From: Mucilaginibacter defluvii
Lineage (GTDB): Bacteria > Bacteroidota > Bacteroidia > Sphingobacteriales > Sphingobacteriaceae
Length of the DNA: 64,000 nt
Assembly (NCBI RefSeq): GCF_039543225.1
Contig: NZ_BAABJI010000001.1
Span: 523,193-587,192, forward strand
Direction of reading: 5' to 3'
In this document: in pieces, positions 41,876 through 51,669 of the stretch
Layout: each line of letters begins with the position of its first letter
How positions within the stretch are numbered: the first letter of the stretch is position 1
The notes under the pieces: model-generated
The model's input: only the letters and a program-made list of their open reading frames with translations
Databases searched by the model: none
What the model was told of the DNA's origin: nothing
Position numbers and translations under genes: made by a program

Positions 41876-42574
41876 ATGAGCGACTACCAAAACCATATCA
41901 GTATCAAGGCCTGGGCCGAGGAAGACCGCCCGCGCGAAAAGCTGAGCGGACAGGGCCGCCGGTCGCTTACCGACGCCGAGCTGATTGCCATTTTGATAGG
42001 TTCGGGTAGCCGCGATGAATCCGCCGTGGAGCTGAGCAAGCGCATACTTCACCATTACGAAAATGACCTGAACAAATTGGGCAAAGCATCCATAACCGAA
42101 TTGTGCCGGTTTAAGGGCGTAGGGGAGGCCAAGGCGATCTCCATTATAGCCGCCCTTGAGATTGGCCGCCGCCGTAACGAAACCGAGAGTAAACCGCCCG
42201 AAGAGGTAAAAGGGAGTAACGACGTATTTAAATTGATGCGTCGCCACCTGATGGATCTTAACCACGAGGAATTTTGGATAGTGTTGCTCAGCCGCTCATC
42301 AAAGGTATTATCAAAGGAGCTGGTGAGCCGGGGCGGTATATCGGGCACGGTAGCCGACCCGAAAATCATCTTTTACATGGCTTTGCAGCAGCAGGCCAGC
42401 GCTATTATCCTGATACATAATCATCCATCAGGCAACCTAAAGCCCAGTCAGCTGGATATCGAGCTTACCAAAAAGGTAGCTAATGCCGGCAAGATGCTTG
42501 ATATTAATGTGCTCGATCATTTGATTATTACAGATAAAGGCTTTTTCAGCTTTGCTGACGAAGGGCTGTTGTAG
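41876..42574 (+). CDS. radC: RadC-family JAMM-domain protein
   Basis: The 232-aa protein has an N-terminal helix-hairpin-helix part (about 60-85, LCRFKGVGEAKA) and a JAMM/MPN metal-binding domain with HNHPSG (181-186) and a downstream Asp in LDHLIITDKG. RadC was named for a repair phenotype that proved to be due to recG; its real role is unknown. It is followed 8 bases later by a membrane protein gene. Confidence 0.94.
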   Translation: MSDYQNHISIKAWAEEDRPREKLSGQGRRSLTDAELIAILIGSGSRDESAVELSKRILHHYENDLNKLGKASITELCRFKGVGEAKAISIIAALEIGRRRNETESKPPEEVKGSNDVFKLMRRHLMDLNHEEFWIVLLSRSSKVLSKELVSRGGISGTVADPKIIFYMALQQQASAIILIHNHPSGNLKPSQLDIELTKKVANAGKMLDINVLDHLIITDKGFFSFADEGLL

Positions 42575-42582
42575 AATATATT

Positions 42583-43119
42583 ATGGGTTTTGGCTTCAAC
42601 CTGGGATTAATACTCATTGGAATTCCGCTGTTGATAATATTTAGCTTAATGTGGCTTTTTACAAAGAAGCCATTGTTTGGTAAGTTGTCAGCAATCGTAA
42701 TAATTGGGGTTATGTTAGCTGTTGTAGCCGGGTTAGTAACAGAAAGACTTACCGCAAAAGTAAAGTTAACGCGTAATGATTATTATGGCGAATACGTAAT
42801 TGGCCGTGCTTTTTTTCCGGGAATATGGGCTGATTGGCAATACAATAGTTTCCGCTTCGAAATTAAAAAGAACGATTCTGTTTATTTTTTTGTGACAGAT
42901 AAGGAGCGGTTAATTAAAACCTACAAAGGCAAAATCTCAACAGTAAATCCTTATGGTTCTGAGCGGCTTATAATTCAGATGGATAAGCCGGGGCATCATG
43001 TGTTAAATGCCAATCCAACGGTTTATCGTAGCCGGACAGGGTTTTACCTGGTTTTTAATTCGCCACGATATAAAAACATGTTTTTTATCAAAGCAAAATG
43101 GAAGCGTTTGCCCGATTGA
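42583..43119 (+). CDS. Membrane protein of unknown function downstream of radC
   Basis: The 178-aa product has two N-terminal hydrophobic segments (about 5-26, LGLILIGIPLLIIFSLMWLF; about 36-52, AIVIIGVMLAVVAGLV), then a soluble domain of about 120 aa rich in aromatic residues (YYGEYVIGRAFFPGIWADWQ). I do not recognise a family. It is 8 bases after radC, so the two are probably co-transcribed. The AT-rich codons differ slightly from its neighbours. Confidence 0.68.
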   Translation: MGFGFNLGLILIGIPLLIIFSLMWLFTKKPLFGKLSAIVIIGVMLAVVAGLVTERLTAKVKLTRNDYYGEYVIGRAFFPGIWADWQYNSFRFEIKKNDSVYFFVTDKERLIKTYKGKISTVNPYGSERLIIQMDKPGHHVLNANPTVYRSRTGFYLVFNSPRYKNMFFIKAKWKRLPD

Positions 43120-43191
43120 CATCAGCTTTACGCACTTTGTCAAAACATCAAAGTAGTAACGTGGTTATATTTAAACACTAAATTAGAAATC

Positions 43192-43407
43192 ATGATAGAG
43201 CCAGAAGATCAATTACAGCAAGACGACCAGTTAAGCCAGAACGACGAGCAATCAAGCCAGCAGGATATACACTCAAACGGTTTTGACGATACCGTTGAGG
43301 ATTTTGGCGAAATTGATGAAACCAGCAATGCACGCCAAGCCTATGACGCTTCAGAAAGCTCATATACGCTTGATTTTGGCGACGATACAGATCAGGACGA
43401 AGATTAA
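43192..43407 (+). CDS. Small acidic Gln/Asp-rich protein
   Basis: The 71-aa product is strongly acidic (Asp/Glu about 35%) and Gln/Ser-rich in the first half (QLQQDDQLSQNDEQSSQQD). It has no signal peptide, no membrane segment and no recognisable fold, so it is probably disordered. The stop precedes the convergent comF gene by 6 bases. It may be a low-complexity Bacteroidota-specific protein. Confidence 0.55.
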   Translation: MIEPEDQLQQDDQLSQNDEQSSQQDIHSNGFDDTVEDFGEIDETSNARQAYDASESSYTLDFGDDTDQDED

Positions 43408-43413
43408 TCAGCT

Positions 43414-44112
43414 TTACTCAGCGTAAGCTATAGTGGCAATGCTTAGCTTAAGGCCGGGTATCTTAAGTAATTCTATACCGCAGGCTTCGAGCGTGGAGCC
43501 TGTGGTTACAATATCGTCAACAAGTAATACATGCTTGCCGGTTAACCTGTCCGCATTGGCCACAGTGAATACCTGCTGCATGTTTTCAAACCTCGCGAAC
43601 CGCGATTTACGTGTTTGCGTTTCTGTAGCTACAACACGTATAAGGTTATTGATTTCGACTGACGTGTTCAACCTTTGCGCTAAGCCATCGGCAAACAGTT
43701 CGCTCTGATTATAACCCCGTTTGCGCAGCTTGCTTTTATGCAGCGGCACCGGGATGATGTAATCGATCTTATCAGCTTCATTAACAACGTTTAACTGTTC
43801 ACCTGCTATATCGCCTAATGTTACACCGATCTGTTTTTCGCCATCGTACTTAAAGCGGTGTACCATGTTTTGTACCTTACCGCCTTTGGTAAAATAAAGC
43901 AGCGCATACGCATTTTCAACTTTAAGCTTACCCCAAAATTGGCGTGCAACAATATTCTCCTTTTGCTGATGAAAGTTGGTGTAGGGTAAATCAAAACGGC
44001 AAACGGTACAAATAACCTGTTCGCCTTTTACAAGCCGGGTATTACAGGCCGCGCACAGTTCCGGAAAGATCAGCGAAATCAGATCGGCCAAATAAGTATT
44101 ACGCAGCCACAT
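43414..44112 (-). CDS. comF: ComF-family phosphoribosyltransferase-like protein
   Basis: The 232-aa protein has an N-terminal four-Cys zinc ribbon (CAACNTRLV and ICTVC, within about residues 18-40) and a PRPP-binding domain with VLLVDDIVTTGST (about 192-204). ComF is linked to DNA uptake and natural transformation; its reaction is unknown. The ATG at 44112 is preferred to 44259 because the longer version would overlap rlmN. It starts 4 bases after the rlmN stop, so the pair is co-transcribed. Confidence 0.9.
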   Translation of the reverse strand: MWLRNTYLADLISLIFPELCAACNTRLVKGEQVICTVCRFDLPYTNFHQQKENIVARQFWGKLKVENAYALLYFTKGGKVQNMVHRFKYDGEKQIGVTLGDIAGEQLNVVNEADKIDYIIPVPLHKSKLRKRGYNQSELFADGLAQRLNTSVEINNLIRVVATETQTRKSRFARFENMQQVFTVANADRLTGKHVLLVDDIVTTGSTLEACGIELLKIPGLKLSIATIAYAE

Positions 44113-44116
44113 GTAT

Positions 44117-45178
44117 TTATACGGCTTTTTCCTTTTCCTTAATGGCCAGCTGTCCGCAGGCAGCGTCAATATCTTTGCCACGGCTGCGGCGCAGGTTGGT
44201 GATGATGCCTTGCTTTCGCAGATAAGCCGCGAAGGCCTCAACCTTATCTTCGCCGGCATTTATATAGCTGGCAAAAGCGATAGGGTTATACTCAATGATG
44301 TTAACCTTGCAGGGCAGGTGCTTGCAAAAGCGTGCCAGTTCCATCGCATCCTGAATGTTATCATTCACGCCGTCAAAAATAATATACTCGTAAGTTACCG
44401 GGTTTTTGGTTTTGGCGTAGTAGTATTTAAGCGCGTCGGCCAGTGCCTTAAGCGAGTTTTGCTCGTTAATAGGCATTATGGTATTGCGTTTTTCGTCATT
44501 AGCGGCATGCAGCGAAAGCGCCAGGTTAAATTTCACTTGGTCGTCGCCCAGTTTCCTGATCATTTTAGCGATACCCGCTGTTGACACCGTGATGCGCTTC
44601 GCGGCCATGTTCAGTCCATCTTCAGATGTTATCTTCTCTATGGATTTCATCATATTAGCGTAATTAAGCAGCGGCTCGCCCATGCCCATGTAAACAATGT
44701 TACTAAGCGGCTGATTATAATTTTCACGGGCTTGTTTATCAATCAGCACTACCTGATCGTAAATTTCGTCGGGGTTAAGGTTACGCTTGCGCTCCATATA
44801 ACCGGTAGCGCAAAACTTGCAGGTAAGGCTGCAGCCTACTTGCGATGATACACAGGCCGTCATACGCTCAGGTGTGGGTATTAATACACCCTCAATTAAG
44901 TGGTTATCGTGTAAAATAAAAGAATTTTTTATAGTTTTATCACCACTAAGTTGTGAAGTATGAATTTTAACATTATTGATAGTGAAATTCTGCTCAAGCT
45001 TGGTACGTAGTTCTTTTGATATATTGCTCATTTCGTCAAATGAAACGCATGATTTTTTCCAGAGCCACTCATAAACTTGTTTGGCCCTGAAACCCTTTTC
45101 GCCCAAAAGAACAAATTGTTCCTGTAAAGCGTTAAGCGTCAAGCTTCGGATATCTGTTTTTGCAGTTGCGGTATTCAC
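44117..45178 (-). CDS. rlmN: Dual-specificity 23S rRNA (A2503-C2) / tRNA methyltransferase
   Basis: RlmN is a radical-SAM enzyme that methylates A2503 of 23S rRNA and A37 of some tRNAs. The 353-aa protein has the radical SAM motif CxxxCxxC at Cys116, Cys120, Cys123 (CSLTCKFC), the GMGEPL motif, and the C-terminal catalytic Cys341 in DAACGQLA. Cys109 is near the mechanistic position. It is followed by comF. Confidence 0.97.
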   Translation of the reverse strand: MNTATAKTDIRSLTLNALQEQFVLLGEKGFRAKQVYEWLWKKSCVSFDEMSNISKELRTKLEQNFTINNVKIHTSQLSGDKTIKNSFILHDNHLIEGVLIPTPERMTACVSSQVGCSLTCKFCATGYMERKRNLNPDEIYDQVVLIDKQARENYNQPLSNIVYMGMGEPLLNYANMMKSIEKITSEDGLNMAAKRITVSTAGIAKMIRKLGDDQVKFNLALSLHAANDEKRNTIMPINEQNSLKALADALKYYYAKTKNPVTYEYIIFDGVNDNIQDAMELARFCKHLPCKVNIIEYNPIAFASYINAGEDKVEAFAAYLRKQGIITNLRRSRGKDIDAACGQLAIKEKEKAV

Positions 45179-45327
45179 GGCACAAAAGTACTTAAATTTA
45201 AAAGTTATTGTGTTTTTGTAAAATCATTTCTTTTTATTTGATTAAAAAACAACAACTAAAAGTTAATTGTATTAATTGAATGAGTAGGAGTTCAGGGGGA
45301 AGTTTTAGAAGATGCTAACAGATATCA

Positions 45328-46503
45328 ATGAAAAGTTTTAGAGCCGATTACGTTTTTCCTGTTTATGCCGATCCAATAAAAAATGGAATTGTTACTGTTG
45401 ATGATAATGGCAAGATACTATCCGTCACCAACGACCCTTCAACCATCCCCGGCGAAATAGAACAGTTAAGCGGGGTTATTTGCCCCGGGTTTATCAACAC
45501 CCACTGCCACCTGGAACTTTCGCACATGAAGGACCGCATTGCGCCCGGTAGTGGTTTGGTCAACTTCGTGCAGGAAGTAATCACGATGCGCCGGAATGTA
45601 ACTGCCGATGAGCAGGAAGTTGTAAATGCCGCCACTGCTGCCGATGAGATCATGTACAACAACGGCATTGTTGCCGTGGGCGATATTTCAAATACCGACG
45701 TAACCGCATCGGTAAAAAAACAAAGCAAAATTTATTACCATACTTTTGTTGAGGCCATGAGCTTTGTGCCCGAACGCGCGCAGGCCGTATTTGACCAGGC
45801 GCTGCAAACGCTCGACACGTTCAGGCCGCTTTCCGCGTCCATCACACCACATGCGCCGTATTCGGTTTCAAAGGAGTTATTCCGGCTGATAAAAAAACAC
45901 AGTGATACCGGCAAGAACCTGATCAGCATACATAATCAGGAGTGCGAGGATGAGAACAAGTTTTATCGTTATAAGCTCGGCGCGTTTAATGATCTGTATA
46001 AGTTTTTAGAAATAGATATTGAATATTTTAAGCCGCAGGCGCGAAATTCCATTCAATCCATCATTCCGCTGTTGAGCAATAACCAGGATATTTTGCTGGT
46101 ACATAACACCTGTACCAACCTGAAGGATATATACTTTGTTAAGCGTTTTGATAAAATGGTGAACTGGTGCTTTTGCCCTAATGCCAACCTTTATATTGAA
46201 AAGCGTTTACCGAAGATCAACCTGTTTATTGACCAGGGCTTCAACATTACCTTAGGTACCGATAGCATGGCCTCAAACCATACGCTTTCTATTTTGTCAG
46301 AGATGCTGACCATACAGCAACACTATCCGCAAATAAGCCTGGAACGCCTGTTACAATGGGCCACCATAAATGGGGCGAAGTTTTTAGGTGTAGATGACAG
46401 TCGGGGAACCCTTGAAAAAGGTAAAACACCCGGACTAAACCTGATAAGCGGACTTGATAACCTTAAAATAACACCTGATACGAAAGTGAAAAGGTTGATA
46501 TAA
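45328..46503 (+). CDS. Amidohydrolase-family metal-dependent hydrolase
   Basis: The 391-aa enzyme is a metallo-dependent hydrolase with NTHCHLELSH (HxH metal ligands, about 59-68), further His in TPHAPYSV and SIHNQE, and LGTDSMASN with the metal Asp (about 311-319). Residues 1-55 and the end form the beta-sandwich. It resembles chlorohydrolase/aminodeoxyfutalosine deaminase-type enzymes, which deaminate purine-like substrates, but the substrate is not determinable here. No menaquinone gene lies nearby. Confidence 0.86.
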   Translation: MKSFRADYVFPVYADPIKNGIVTVDDNGKILSVTNDPSTIPGEIEQLSGVICPGFINTHCHLELSHMKDRIAPGSGLVNFVQEVITMRRNVTADEQEVVNAATAADEIMYNNGIVAVGDISNTDVTASVKKQSKIYYHTFVEAMSFVPERAQAVFDQALQTLDTFRPLSASITPHAPYSVSKELFRLIKKHSDTGKNLISIHNQECEDENKFYRYKLGAFNDLYKFLEIDIEYFKPQARNSIQSIIPLLSNNQDILLVHNTCTNLKDIYFVKRFDKMVNWCFCPNANLYIEKRLPKINLFIDQGFNITLGTDSMASNHTLSILSEMLTIQQHYPQISLERLLQWATINGAKFLGVDDSRGTLEKGKTPGLNLISGLDNLKITPDTKVKRLI

Positions 46504-46542
46504 AAACAAATGCCTGCTTTACTTAAGCAGGCATTTGTTTTT
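46502..46542. terminator. Strong bidirectional terminator
   Basis: A perfect 18-bp stem, from AAAAACAAATGCCTGCTT to its complement, with a 5-base loop lies between the convergent amidohydrolase and topoisomerase genes. Both ends have A/T runs. Confidence 0.92.
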
Positions 46543-46559
46543 ATGCTACAACTTTCAGA

Positions 46560-48440
46560 TTAAACCGCTAAAGCTAATTCAGCTTCGGCTACAAGCGGAT
46601 TAATACTTTCGTCATCCTTTTCAACACGCAGATTTTGTACGATGTGCTGCTGACGTGCCGGTGTGTTTTTACCCATAAAGTACTCCAGCAAACCTTTAAT
46701 GTTGGCATCTTTCAGGATAACCGGGTCAAGGCGGATATCCTTCCCGATGAATAAACCGAATTCTTCCGGCGATATTTCACCCAAACCTTTAAATCGGGTT
46801 ATTTCGGGCTTATTGCCCAATTTGGCAATGGCATTGCGGCGCTCTTCATCGCTGTAACAATAAATAGTTTCCTTTTTATTGCGCACGCGAAAAAGCGGTG
46901 TTTGCAGTATAGATACGTGCCCGGCCTTAACCAAGTCGGGGAAGAACTGCAAAAAGAAGGTCATCAGCAGCAGGCGGATATGCATACCGTCCACATCGGC
47001 ATCGGTAGCTATCACAATGTTGTTGTAGCGCAGGTTATCAATACCGTCCTCTATATTCAGGGCATGCTGTAGCAGGTTGAACTCTTCATTCTCATAAACT
47101 ACTTTTTTGGTTAGGCCGAAGCAGTTGAGCGGCTTACCTTTAAGACTAAATACGGCCTGCGTCATTACATCGCGCGATTTGGTGATGGATCCGCTTGCCG
47201 AGTCACCCTCGGTAATGAATAGCGTGGTTTCCTGTTTGCGCTCGTGGTTATCGTCAAAATGTACTTTACAATCGCGTAGTTTACGGTTGTGTAACGATGC
47301 TTTTTTGGCTCGCTCGTTAGCCAGCTTTTTAATACCGGCTATATCCTTACGCTCACGCTCTGATTGCAAAATGCGTTTTAATAATTCATCATGAACGGCC
47401 GGATTTTTATGCAAATAATCGTCGAGCTCTTTTTTTATAAAGTCGTTAATAAAACCGCGCACTGACGGGCCGTCCGGACCAACGTTCTGTGAGCCCAGCT
47501 TGGTTTTGGTTTGCGACTCGAATACCGGCTCCTGCACCTTAATGGCAATCGCCGCTACTATAGATGCACGCACATCGGCCGCGTCGAATTCCTTTTTATA
47601 GTACTCACGGATGGTTTTTACCACCGCCTCGCGAAAGGCGGCCTGGTGTGTACCGCCCTGCGTGGTATGCTGGCCGTTAACAAACGAATAGTATTCCTCG
47701 CCGTACTGCTGCCCGTGCGTCATGGCTATCTCTATATCTTCACCCTTCAGGTGGATGATCGGGTAGCGTAAGGTGTCAGGATTAGTGTGCCGGCTAAGCA
47801 GGTCATGCAACCCGCGTTCCGAGAAATATTTTTGACCGTTAAAGTTAATGGTAAGGCCCGAGTTAAGGTAAACATAGTTCCATATCATGTTCTCCACAAA
47901 CTCCGGTATAAAGCGGTAATGCCTGAAAATGGTATCATCAGGCATAAAGTTGATGGCGGTACCGTTACGCTGTGTAGTTTCCTTTTCAGGCTCGTCACGA
48001 ACAATTTCGCCCTTGGCAAACTCGGCTATCTTAGTACGCCCGTCGCGGTATGATTGTACAGTAAAAGCGGTAGACAGGGCATTAACCGCCTTGGTACCCA
48101 CACCGTTCAAACCTACCGATTTTTGGAAGGCTTTACTATCATATTTACCGCCGGTATTTATTTTTGAAACGCAGTCGATCACTTTACCCAGCGGTATACC
48201 ACGGCCATAGTCGCGCACGCTAACCTTATGGTCGCTCATGTTTATCTCAATAGTGCGGCCGCTGCCCATCACAAATTCGTCAATCGAGTTATCTACAATC
48301 TCCTTCAGCAATACATATATGCCATCGTCATACGCTGAGCCATCGCCCAGCTTGCCAATGTACATGCCCGGGCGCAGGCGTATGTGCTCTTTCCAGTCGA
48401 GGGAGCGTATGCTATCTTCACTATAATTCGGTTCAGCCAT
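46560..48440 (-). CDS. parE: DNA topoisomerase IV subunit B (GyrB/ParE type)
   Basis: This ATPase subunit, with ParC, decatenates chromosomes. The 626-aa protein has GHKL ATPase motifs ([31 protein letters not shown]), the transducer domain, and the TOPRIM motifs EGDSASG and [15 protein letters not shown]. Its length and lack of the GyrB insert favour ParE over GyrB, but the distinction is not certain. The ATG at 48440 ([10 protein letters not shown]) is preferred to one at 48488. parC is not adjacent in the window. Confidence 0.9.
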   Translation of the reverse strand: MAEPNYSEDSIRSLDWKEHIRLRPGMYIGKLGDGSAYDDGIYVLLKEIVDNSIDEFVMGSGRTIEINMSDHKVSVRDYGRGIPLGKVIDCVSKINTGGKYDSKAFQKSVGLNGVGTKAVNALSTAFTVQSYRDGRTKIAEFAKGEIVRDEPEKETTQRNGTAINFMPDDTIFRHYRFIPEFVENMIWNYVYLNSGLTINFNGQKYFSERGLHDLLSRHTNPDTLRYPIIHLKGEDIEIAMTHGQQYGEEYYSFVNGQHTTQGGTHQAAFREAVVKTIREYYKKEFDAADVRASIVAAIAIKVQEPVFESQTKTKLGSQNVGPDGPSVRGFINDFIKKELDDYLHKNPAVHDELLKRILQSERERKDIAGIKKLANERAKKASLHNRKLRDCKVHFDDNHERKQETTLFITEGDSASGSITKSRDVMTQAVFSLKGKPLNCFGLTKKVVYENEEFNLLQHALNIEDGIDNLRYNNIVIATDADVDGMHIRLLLMTFFLQFFPDLVKAGHVSILQTPLFRVRNKKETIYCYSDEERRNAIAKLGNKPEITRFKGLGEISPEEFGLFIGKDIRLDPVILKDANIKGLLEYFMGKNTPARQQHIVQNLRVEKDDESINPLVAEAELALAV

Positions 48441-48518
48441 TTGTAAACATAGTTTATCAGGGTGCAAAAATACACCCGGTAACAACAAAAATAAAATTTC
48501 GGAAGAGTTACCGCGACT

Positions 48519-49202
48519 TTAATCTACTAACTTATTAACATTTGGCGGTATAGCCTTGAATTTGAGGCTGCTGCCCGCGCGCTCTACGTTCTTGTAAAAT
48601 TCCGGGTCCTTTTGGTTGGTAAAGAAAACCATCAGTATAGTACCGGTATGAAACTTTTGTAACGCAATCAGCAAGGCGTACTGGTAATGCCTGGTTTCGG
48701 GCATGTCCTCAAGCGTTAATACATACGATCGGCCTGCATCAGCATTGTAACGCTTTAACGCGGCAGGGGGCAGCACACGTGCGAAAGCGTCACGCTGACC
48801 TGTAAAAGCAATAGCGTGCGCACGTGCGATATCCCGGTAAATCGAATCGGGATTGGCCAGCTTTAATTGCTCGTCGGTTTTAAAACGCTCGTAACTCGCC
48901 CAGTTTTGCTTTTGCGAACGCACCTGGTACCAAACTTCAAACTCCTGGCCCGGTATATCCATTGCGTAGTCAAAAGTAAAGTCTTCGTTATTTAAGGCGG
49001 GTATTTCCCTGAAGCCCTTAGGCGGAGTAAACCTTACGTTGGCGGCATTTAAAATGCTATCAAAAACGGCGTATTGGCCGCTTGTTTTAAGTTTAAGGTT
49101 GATTTTCTTTGTTTTACGAACCTGGGCTTCGGCGGGTGAGCATGTTACAAATAACACAATTAAAAGCGCAAGCTGTGTTACATGTTTAATAGATAGCCTC
49201 AT
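48519..49202 (-). CDS. Exported protein of unknown function upstream of parE
   Basis: The 227-aa product has a signal peptide (MRLSIKHVTQLALLIVLFVT) and a probable cleavage site near AEAQV. The mature domain has mixed alpha/beta content with FEVWYQVRSQKQNWASYERF and LPPAALKRYNADAGRSYVLT. I do not recognise a family. It lies 78 bases upstream of parE on the same strand; the link may be positional only. Confidence 0.72.
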   Translation of the reverse strand: MRLSIKHVTQLALLIVLFVTCSPAEAQVRKTKKINLKLKTSGQYAVFDSILNAANVRFTPPKGFREIPALNNEDFTFDYAMDIPGQEFEVWYQVRSQKQNWASYERFKTDEQLKLANPDSIYRDIARAHAIAFTGQRDAFARVLPPAALKRYNADAGRSYVLTLEDMPETRHYQYALLIALQKFHTGTILMVFFTNQKDPEFYKNVERAGSSLKFKAIPPNVNKLVD

Positions 49203-49300
49203 TAATCTTTAGGTGATTACCGAATTTAAAACAAACAATCAGGAATTCAAAATAATATTCAACTGTTGTTTAAATTGTAACACAAGAGTTGCGAGGTTTT

Positions 49301-50290
49301 TCAGATTTCTAAAATGTACTCAATTACTCTCCGGTTCACATCAAATTCGCCCAACGCGCCCAACATCAATTCGTTTACGGCCGTTTGTACGAGCGAAGTT
49401 TCGTTTTGGTTATAATTTAATTCCCGTTTACCCTGGTAATACTTACCCGCTTCAAGCAGGCAGGTAAGCGGTATCAGGCCGATCAGTTCGCTGCCCGTAA
49501 CTTCCGCACCGAGCTTTTGGGCTTGCCTGCGCACTTCCTCAAATACTAAATGAACCGGGGTGCGTTCAATATTGGTGAGGTTCATAGATACCTGCGCGGC
49601 ATTATATTCATCCATATACCAGCCAATGGCCTTTACAAACTTAAGGCTGCCTGGCGTGCCCTTATAACCGCTCTCGCGCACGGCATAAGCAATTTTTTTT
49701 GCGATATCTACAGATGTAGTACCAAGCGTAATGTTATAAGCCACCAGGTAATTGCGCGCACCAATAACCGTTGCCCCGCGTTTGGCATCCATTTCGGCAG
49801 GGCCATAATCAGGCTGCCAGCCGGGCTGGTGTATCTTCTCAAAAAAATCTTCGTACTCGCCGGAGCGGATGATGGACAGGTTGCTCCGGCGCTTATCGGT
49901 CTGCGAATTTTCGTACAGGTAAACCGGTATCTGTAACTCATCGCCAACCCGGCGGGCCAACTTATCGGCGTATTGTACCACCTCATCCATGGTAATGCCG
50001 CGTACCGGTACCAGCGGACAAACATCGGTAGCGCCCATACGCGGATGCTCGCCTTTTTGGGTGCGCATATCAATCAGTTCGCCTGCGGTTTTAATGGCGG
50101 AAAAGGCAGCATCAACTACGGCCCGCGGCTCGCCCGCAAAGGTGATCACCGTGCGGTTGGCATCATGCCCCGGGTCAACATTAAGCAGGTGTACACCCTC
50201 AACACTGCTGATGGTATTGGCTATCGCGGCAATGGTATCGGCATTAATGCCCTCGCTAAAGTTAGGTACGCATTCAATAATTTGTTTCAT
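49301..50290 (-). CDS. ftcD: Glutamate formimidoyltransferase
   Basis: It transfers the formimino group from N-formimino-glutamate (from histidine degradation) to tetrahydrofolate. The 329-aa protein has only the transferase part, without the cyclodeaminase domain of the vertebrate enzyme. It begins QIIECVPNFSEGINADTI, with DPGHDANRTVITFAG and GEHPRMGATDVCPLVP, which are conserved in the family. Hut genes are not in the window. It lies 17 bases downstream of the DUF6157 gene. Confidence 0.95.
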   Translation of the reverse strand: MKQIIECVPNFSEGINADTIAAIANTISSVEGVHLLNVDPGHDANRTVITFAGEPRAVVDAAFSAIKTAGELIDMRTQKGEHPRMGATDVCPLVPVRGITMDEVVQYADKLARRVGDELQIPVYLYENSQTDKRRSNLSIIRSGEYEDFFEKIHQPGWQPDYGPAEMDAKRGATVIGARNYLVAYNITLGTTSVDIAKKIAYAVRESGYKGTPGSLKFVKAIGWYMDEYNAAQVSMNLTNIERTPVHLVFEEVRRQAQKLGAEVTGSELIGLIPLTCLLEAGKYYQGKRELNYNQNETSLVQTAVNELMLGALGEFDVNRRVIEYILEI

Positions 50291-50307
50291 AGGATGATGT
50301 GGAAAAA

Positions 50308-50718
50308 TCAGGCCTTTTTCGAGCGCATGGCCTTTAACTGTTTAAGCTGCTTGTTATGGCTGTATTGTTCATATTCATCGCTGCCCAAACCATAAATGGC
50401 CACCTTCCCTTCCGCGTTGCTATGAATACCCCAGCCGTAACGCTTAGCCAATGTAGACGCACGCAAACAAGCCTGACCTTTCGAAAAGTATTGCTCACGC
50501 GCCGCCTGCTTTTCTGCTCCGCTGATGTTATTTTTCAACGCATAAGCCTCAAATACCACATCGTCCGAAGTAAACTCATACGGATGATGCGCCATCATAT
50601 CAAACTGGATATTGGCTATTGATTTGTTATCGCCCTTTACCGGCGGAACATCGGCCGCTGTAACCGGGCAATCGTCGGCTACCTGGATGAAGGTATCGTA
50701 GTAATTAGTGCTATACAT
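50308..50718 (-). CDS. DUF6157-family protein
   Basis: The 136-aa protein (ATG 50718) begins MYSTNYYDTFIQVADDCPV, and DMMAHHPYEFTSDDVVFEAYA is typical of DUF6157, a cytoplasmic family of unknown function in many bacteria. An ATG or TTG upstream (50760) would extend over the end of the ankyrin gene. It sits between the ankyrin gene (4-base gap) and ftcD on the same strand, so all three may be co-transcribed. Confidence 0.82.
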   Translation of the reverse strand: MYSTNYYDTFIQVADDCPVTAADVPPVKGDNKSIANIQFDMMAHHPYEFTSDDVVFEAYALKNNISGAEKQAAREQYFSKGQACLRASTLAKRYGWGIHSNAEGKVAIYGLGSDEYEQYSHNKQLKQLKAMRSKKA

Positions 50719-50722
50719 ACAG

Positions 50723-51190
50723 CTATTTATCAGAAACCTTTTTATTGATTGAACTTTCAATTAAGGTAATCATTTCCGGATTTTTACTTTCTTTAGCAGC
50801 AGATAATACACTATTTCCCTGCTCGTCATTGGCATTTATATCAGCGCCGTGTGTTATCAAATACGTCGCTATTTCCAGATTGCCACTGTGTGCGGCGTAC
50901 ATGAGAGACGTGGTTTTAAAAGCATCTTTAAAGTTGACATCTGCTTTGTTGTCCACAAGCAGCTTAACTATTTTTACGTGCTTTTTTTGAACAGCTATTA
51001 TAAGCTGACTCATTTTTAAAAAACCAACACCTTTTTGTACGTTAGGATCGGCCCCTTCTTTTAGATATTTCTCAACGCGTGCTGAATCGCCGTCGGATAC
51101 AGCTTGAAATAATTTCTTATCTAATTCAGTTTGTCCGAAAGCCGTAGCAGCAAACAATGTAAATAAAAGTGCAGTGATAAGGTTTTTCAT
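50723..51190 (-). CDS. Exported ankyrin-repeat protein
   Basis: The 155-aa protein has an N-terminal signal peptide (MKNLITALLFTLFAATAFGQ) and about four ankyrin repeats, visible in KYLKEGADPNVQK, LLVDNKADVNFKDAFKTTS, SLMYAAHSGNLEIATYLI and THGADINANDEQGNSVLSAA. Ankyrin repeats mediate protein binding; the partner is unknown. It precedes DUF6157 by 4 bases, and 92 bases separate it from the DUF3037 gene. Confidence 0.9.
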   Translation of the reverse strand: MKNLITALLFTLFAATAFGQTELDKKLFQAVSDGDSARVEKYLKEGADPNVQKGVGFLKMSQLIIAVQKKHVKIVKLLVDNKADVNFKDAFKTTSLMYAAHSGNLEIATYLITHGADINANDEQGNSVLSAAKESKNPEMITLIESSINKKVSDK

Positions 51191-51282
51191 TTTGTTGTTT
51201 TAGAGCTGTGATTATAATTTGTTTTCAAGCAAATCATGTATAATTAAATTATTTATTGCTGTTTTATTGATAAGATCAGTTA

Positions 51283-51669
51283 TTACAAAACCAATTTCTC
51301 AAACAACAACTTCAACTTTTGCGCCGGGTCACCATCGCATAAACCGGGGTGTGTTTTTGATGATTGTACCACCGTGCTGCGGGTAGCCGTTAACCACCTG
51401 AAACGTGATGCTACATCCAGCGTACCGATAGGCCCCCCGGCTTTACTGCCCAGGCTGATCTGCTCAAAGGCGGCAAAGTGATGCTTCAACTCGTCAATAT
51501 CGAGGTCGCTGTACAGGGCTTTCAGCCGGTCGGCATCCAGCTTGTACTCAAAACCCAGGTATTTTTGCTTTGGGCAATACAATATTACCCCTACGTTTAT
51601 AAATTCCTCGCGCTCTACCCTGGGTACAACACGCACTACGGCATACTCAAACAGTTGCGGCTCGGGCAT
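51283..51669 (-). CDS. DUF3037-family protein
   Basis: The 128-aa protein begins MPEPQLFEYAVVRVVPRVER and has EEFINVGVILYC, the DUF3037 signature. The function is unknown. Its first 23 bases overlap the 3' end of the HipA-like kinase gene, so the two are translationally coupled. In other genomes DUF3037 genes regularly adjoin HipA-like kinases, which suggests a joint role. Confidence 0.9.
   Translation of the reverse strand: MPEPQLFEYAVVRVVPRVEREEFINVGVILYCPKQKYLGFEYKLDADRLKALYSDLDIDELKHHFAAFEQISLGSKAGGPIGTLDVASRFRWLTATRSTVVQSSKTHPGLCDGDPAQKLKLLFEKLVL

Noticed and set aside
43897..44584. N-terminal extension of ComF to 44259 and antisense ORF at 44111-44584
   Set aside because: Both overlap rlmN, whose radical-SAM motifs fix the coding strand and frame.
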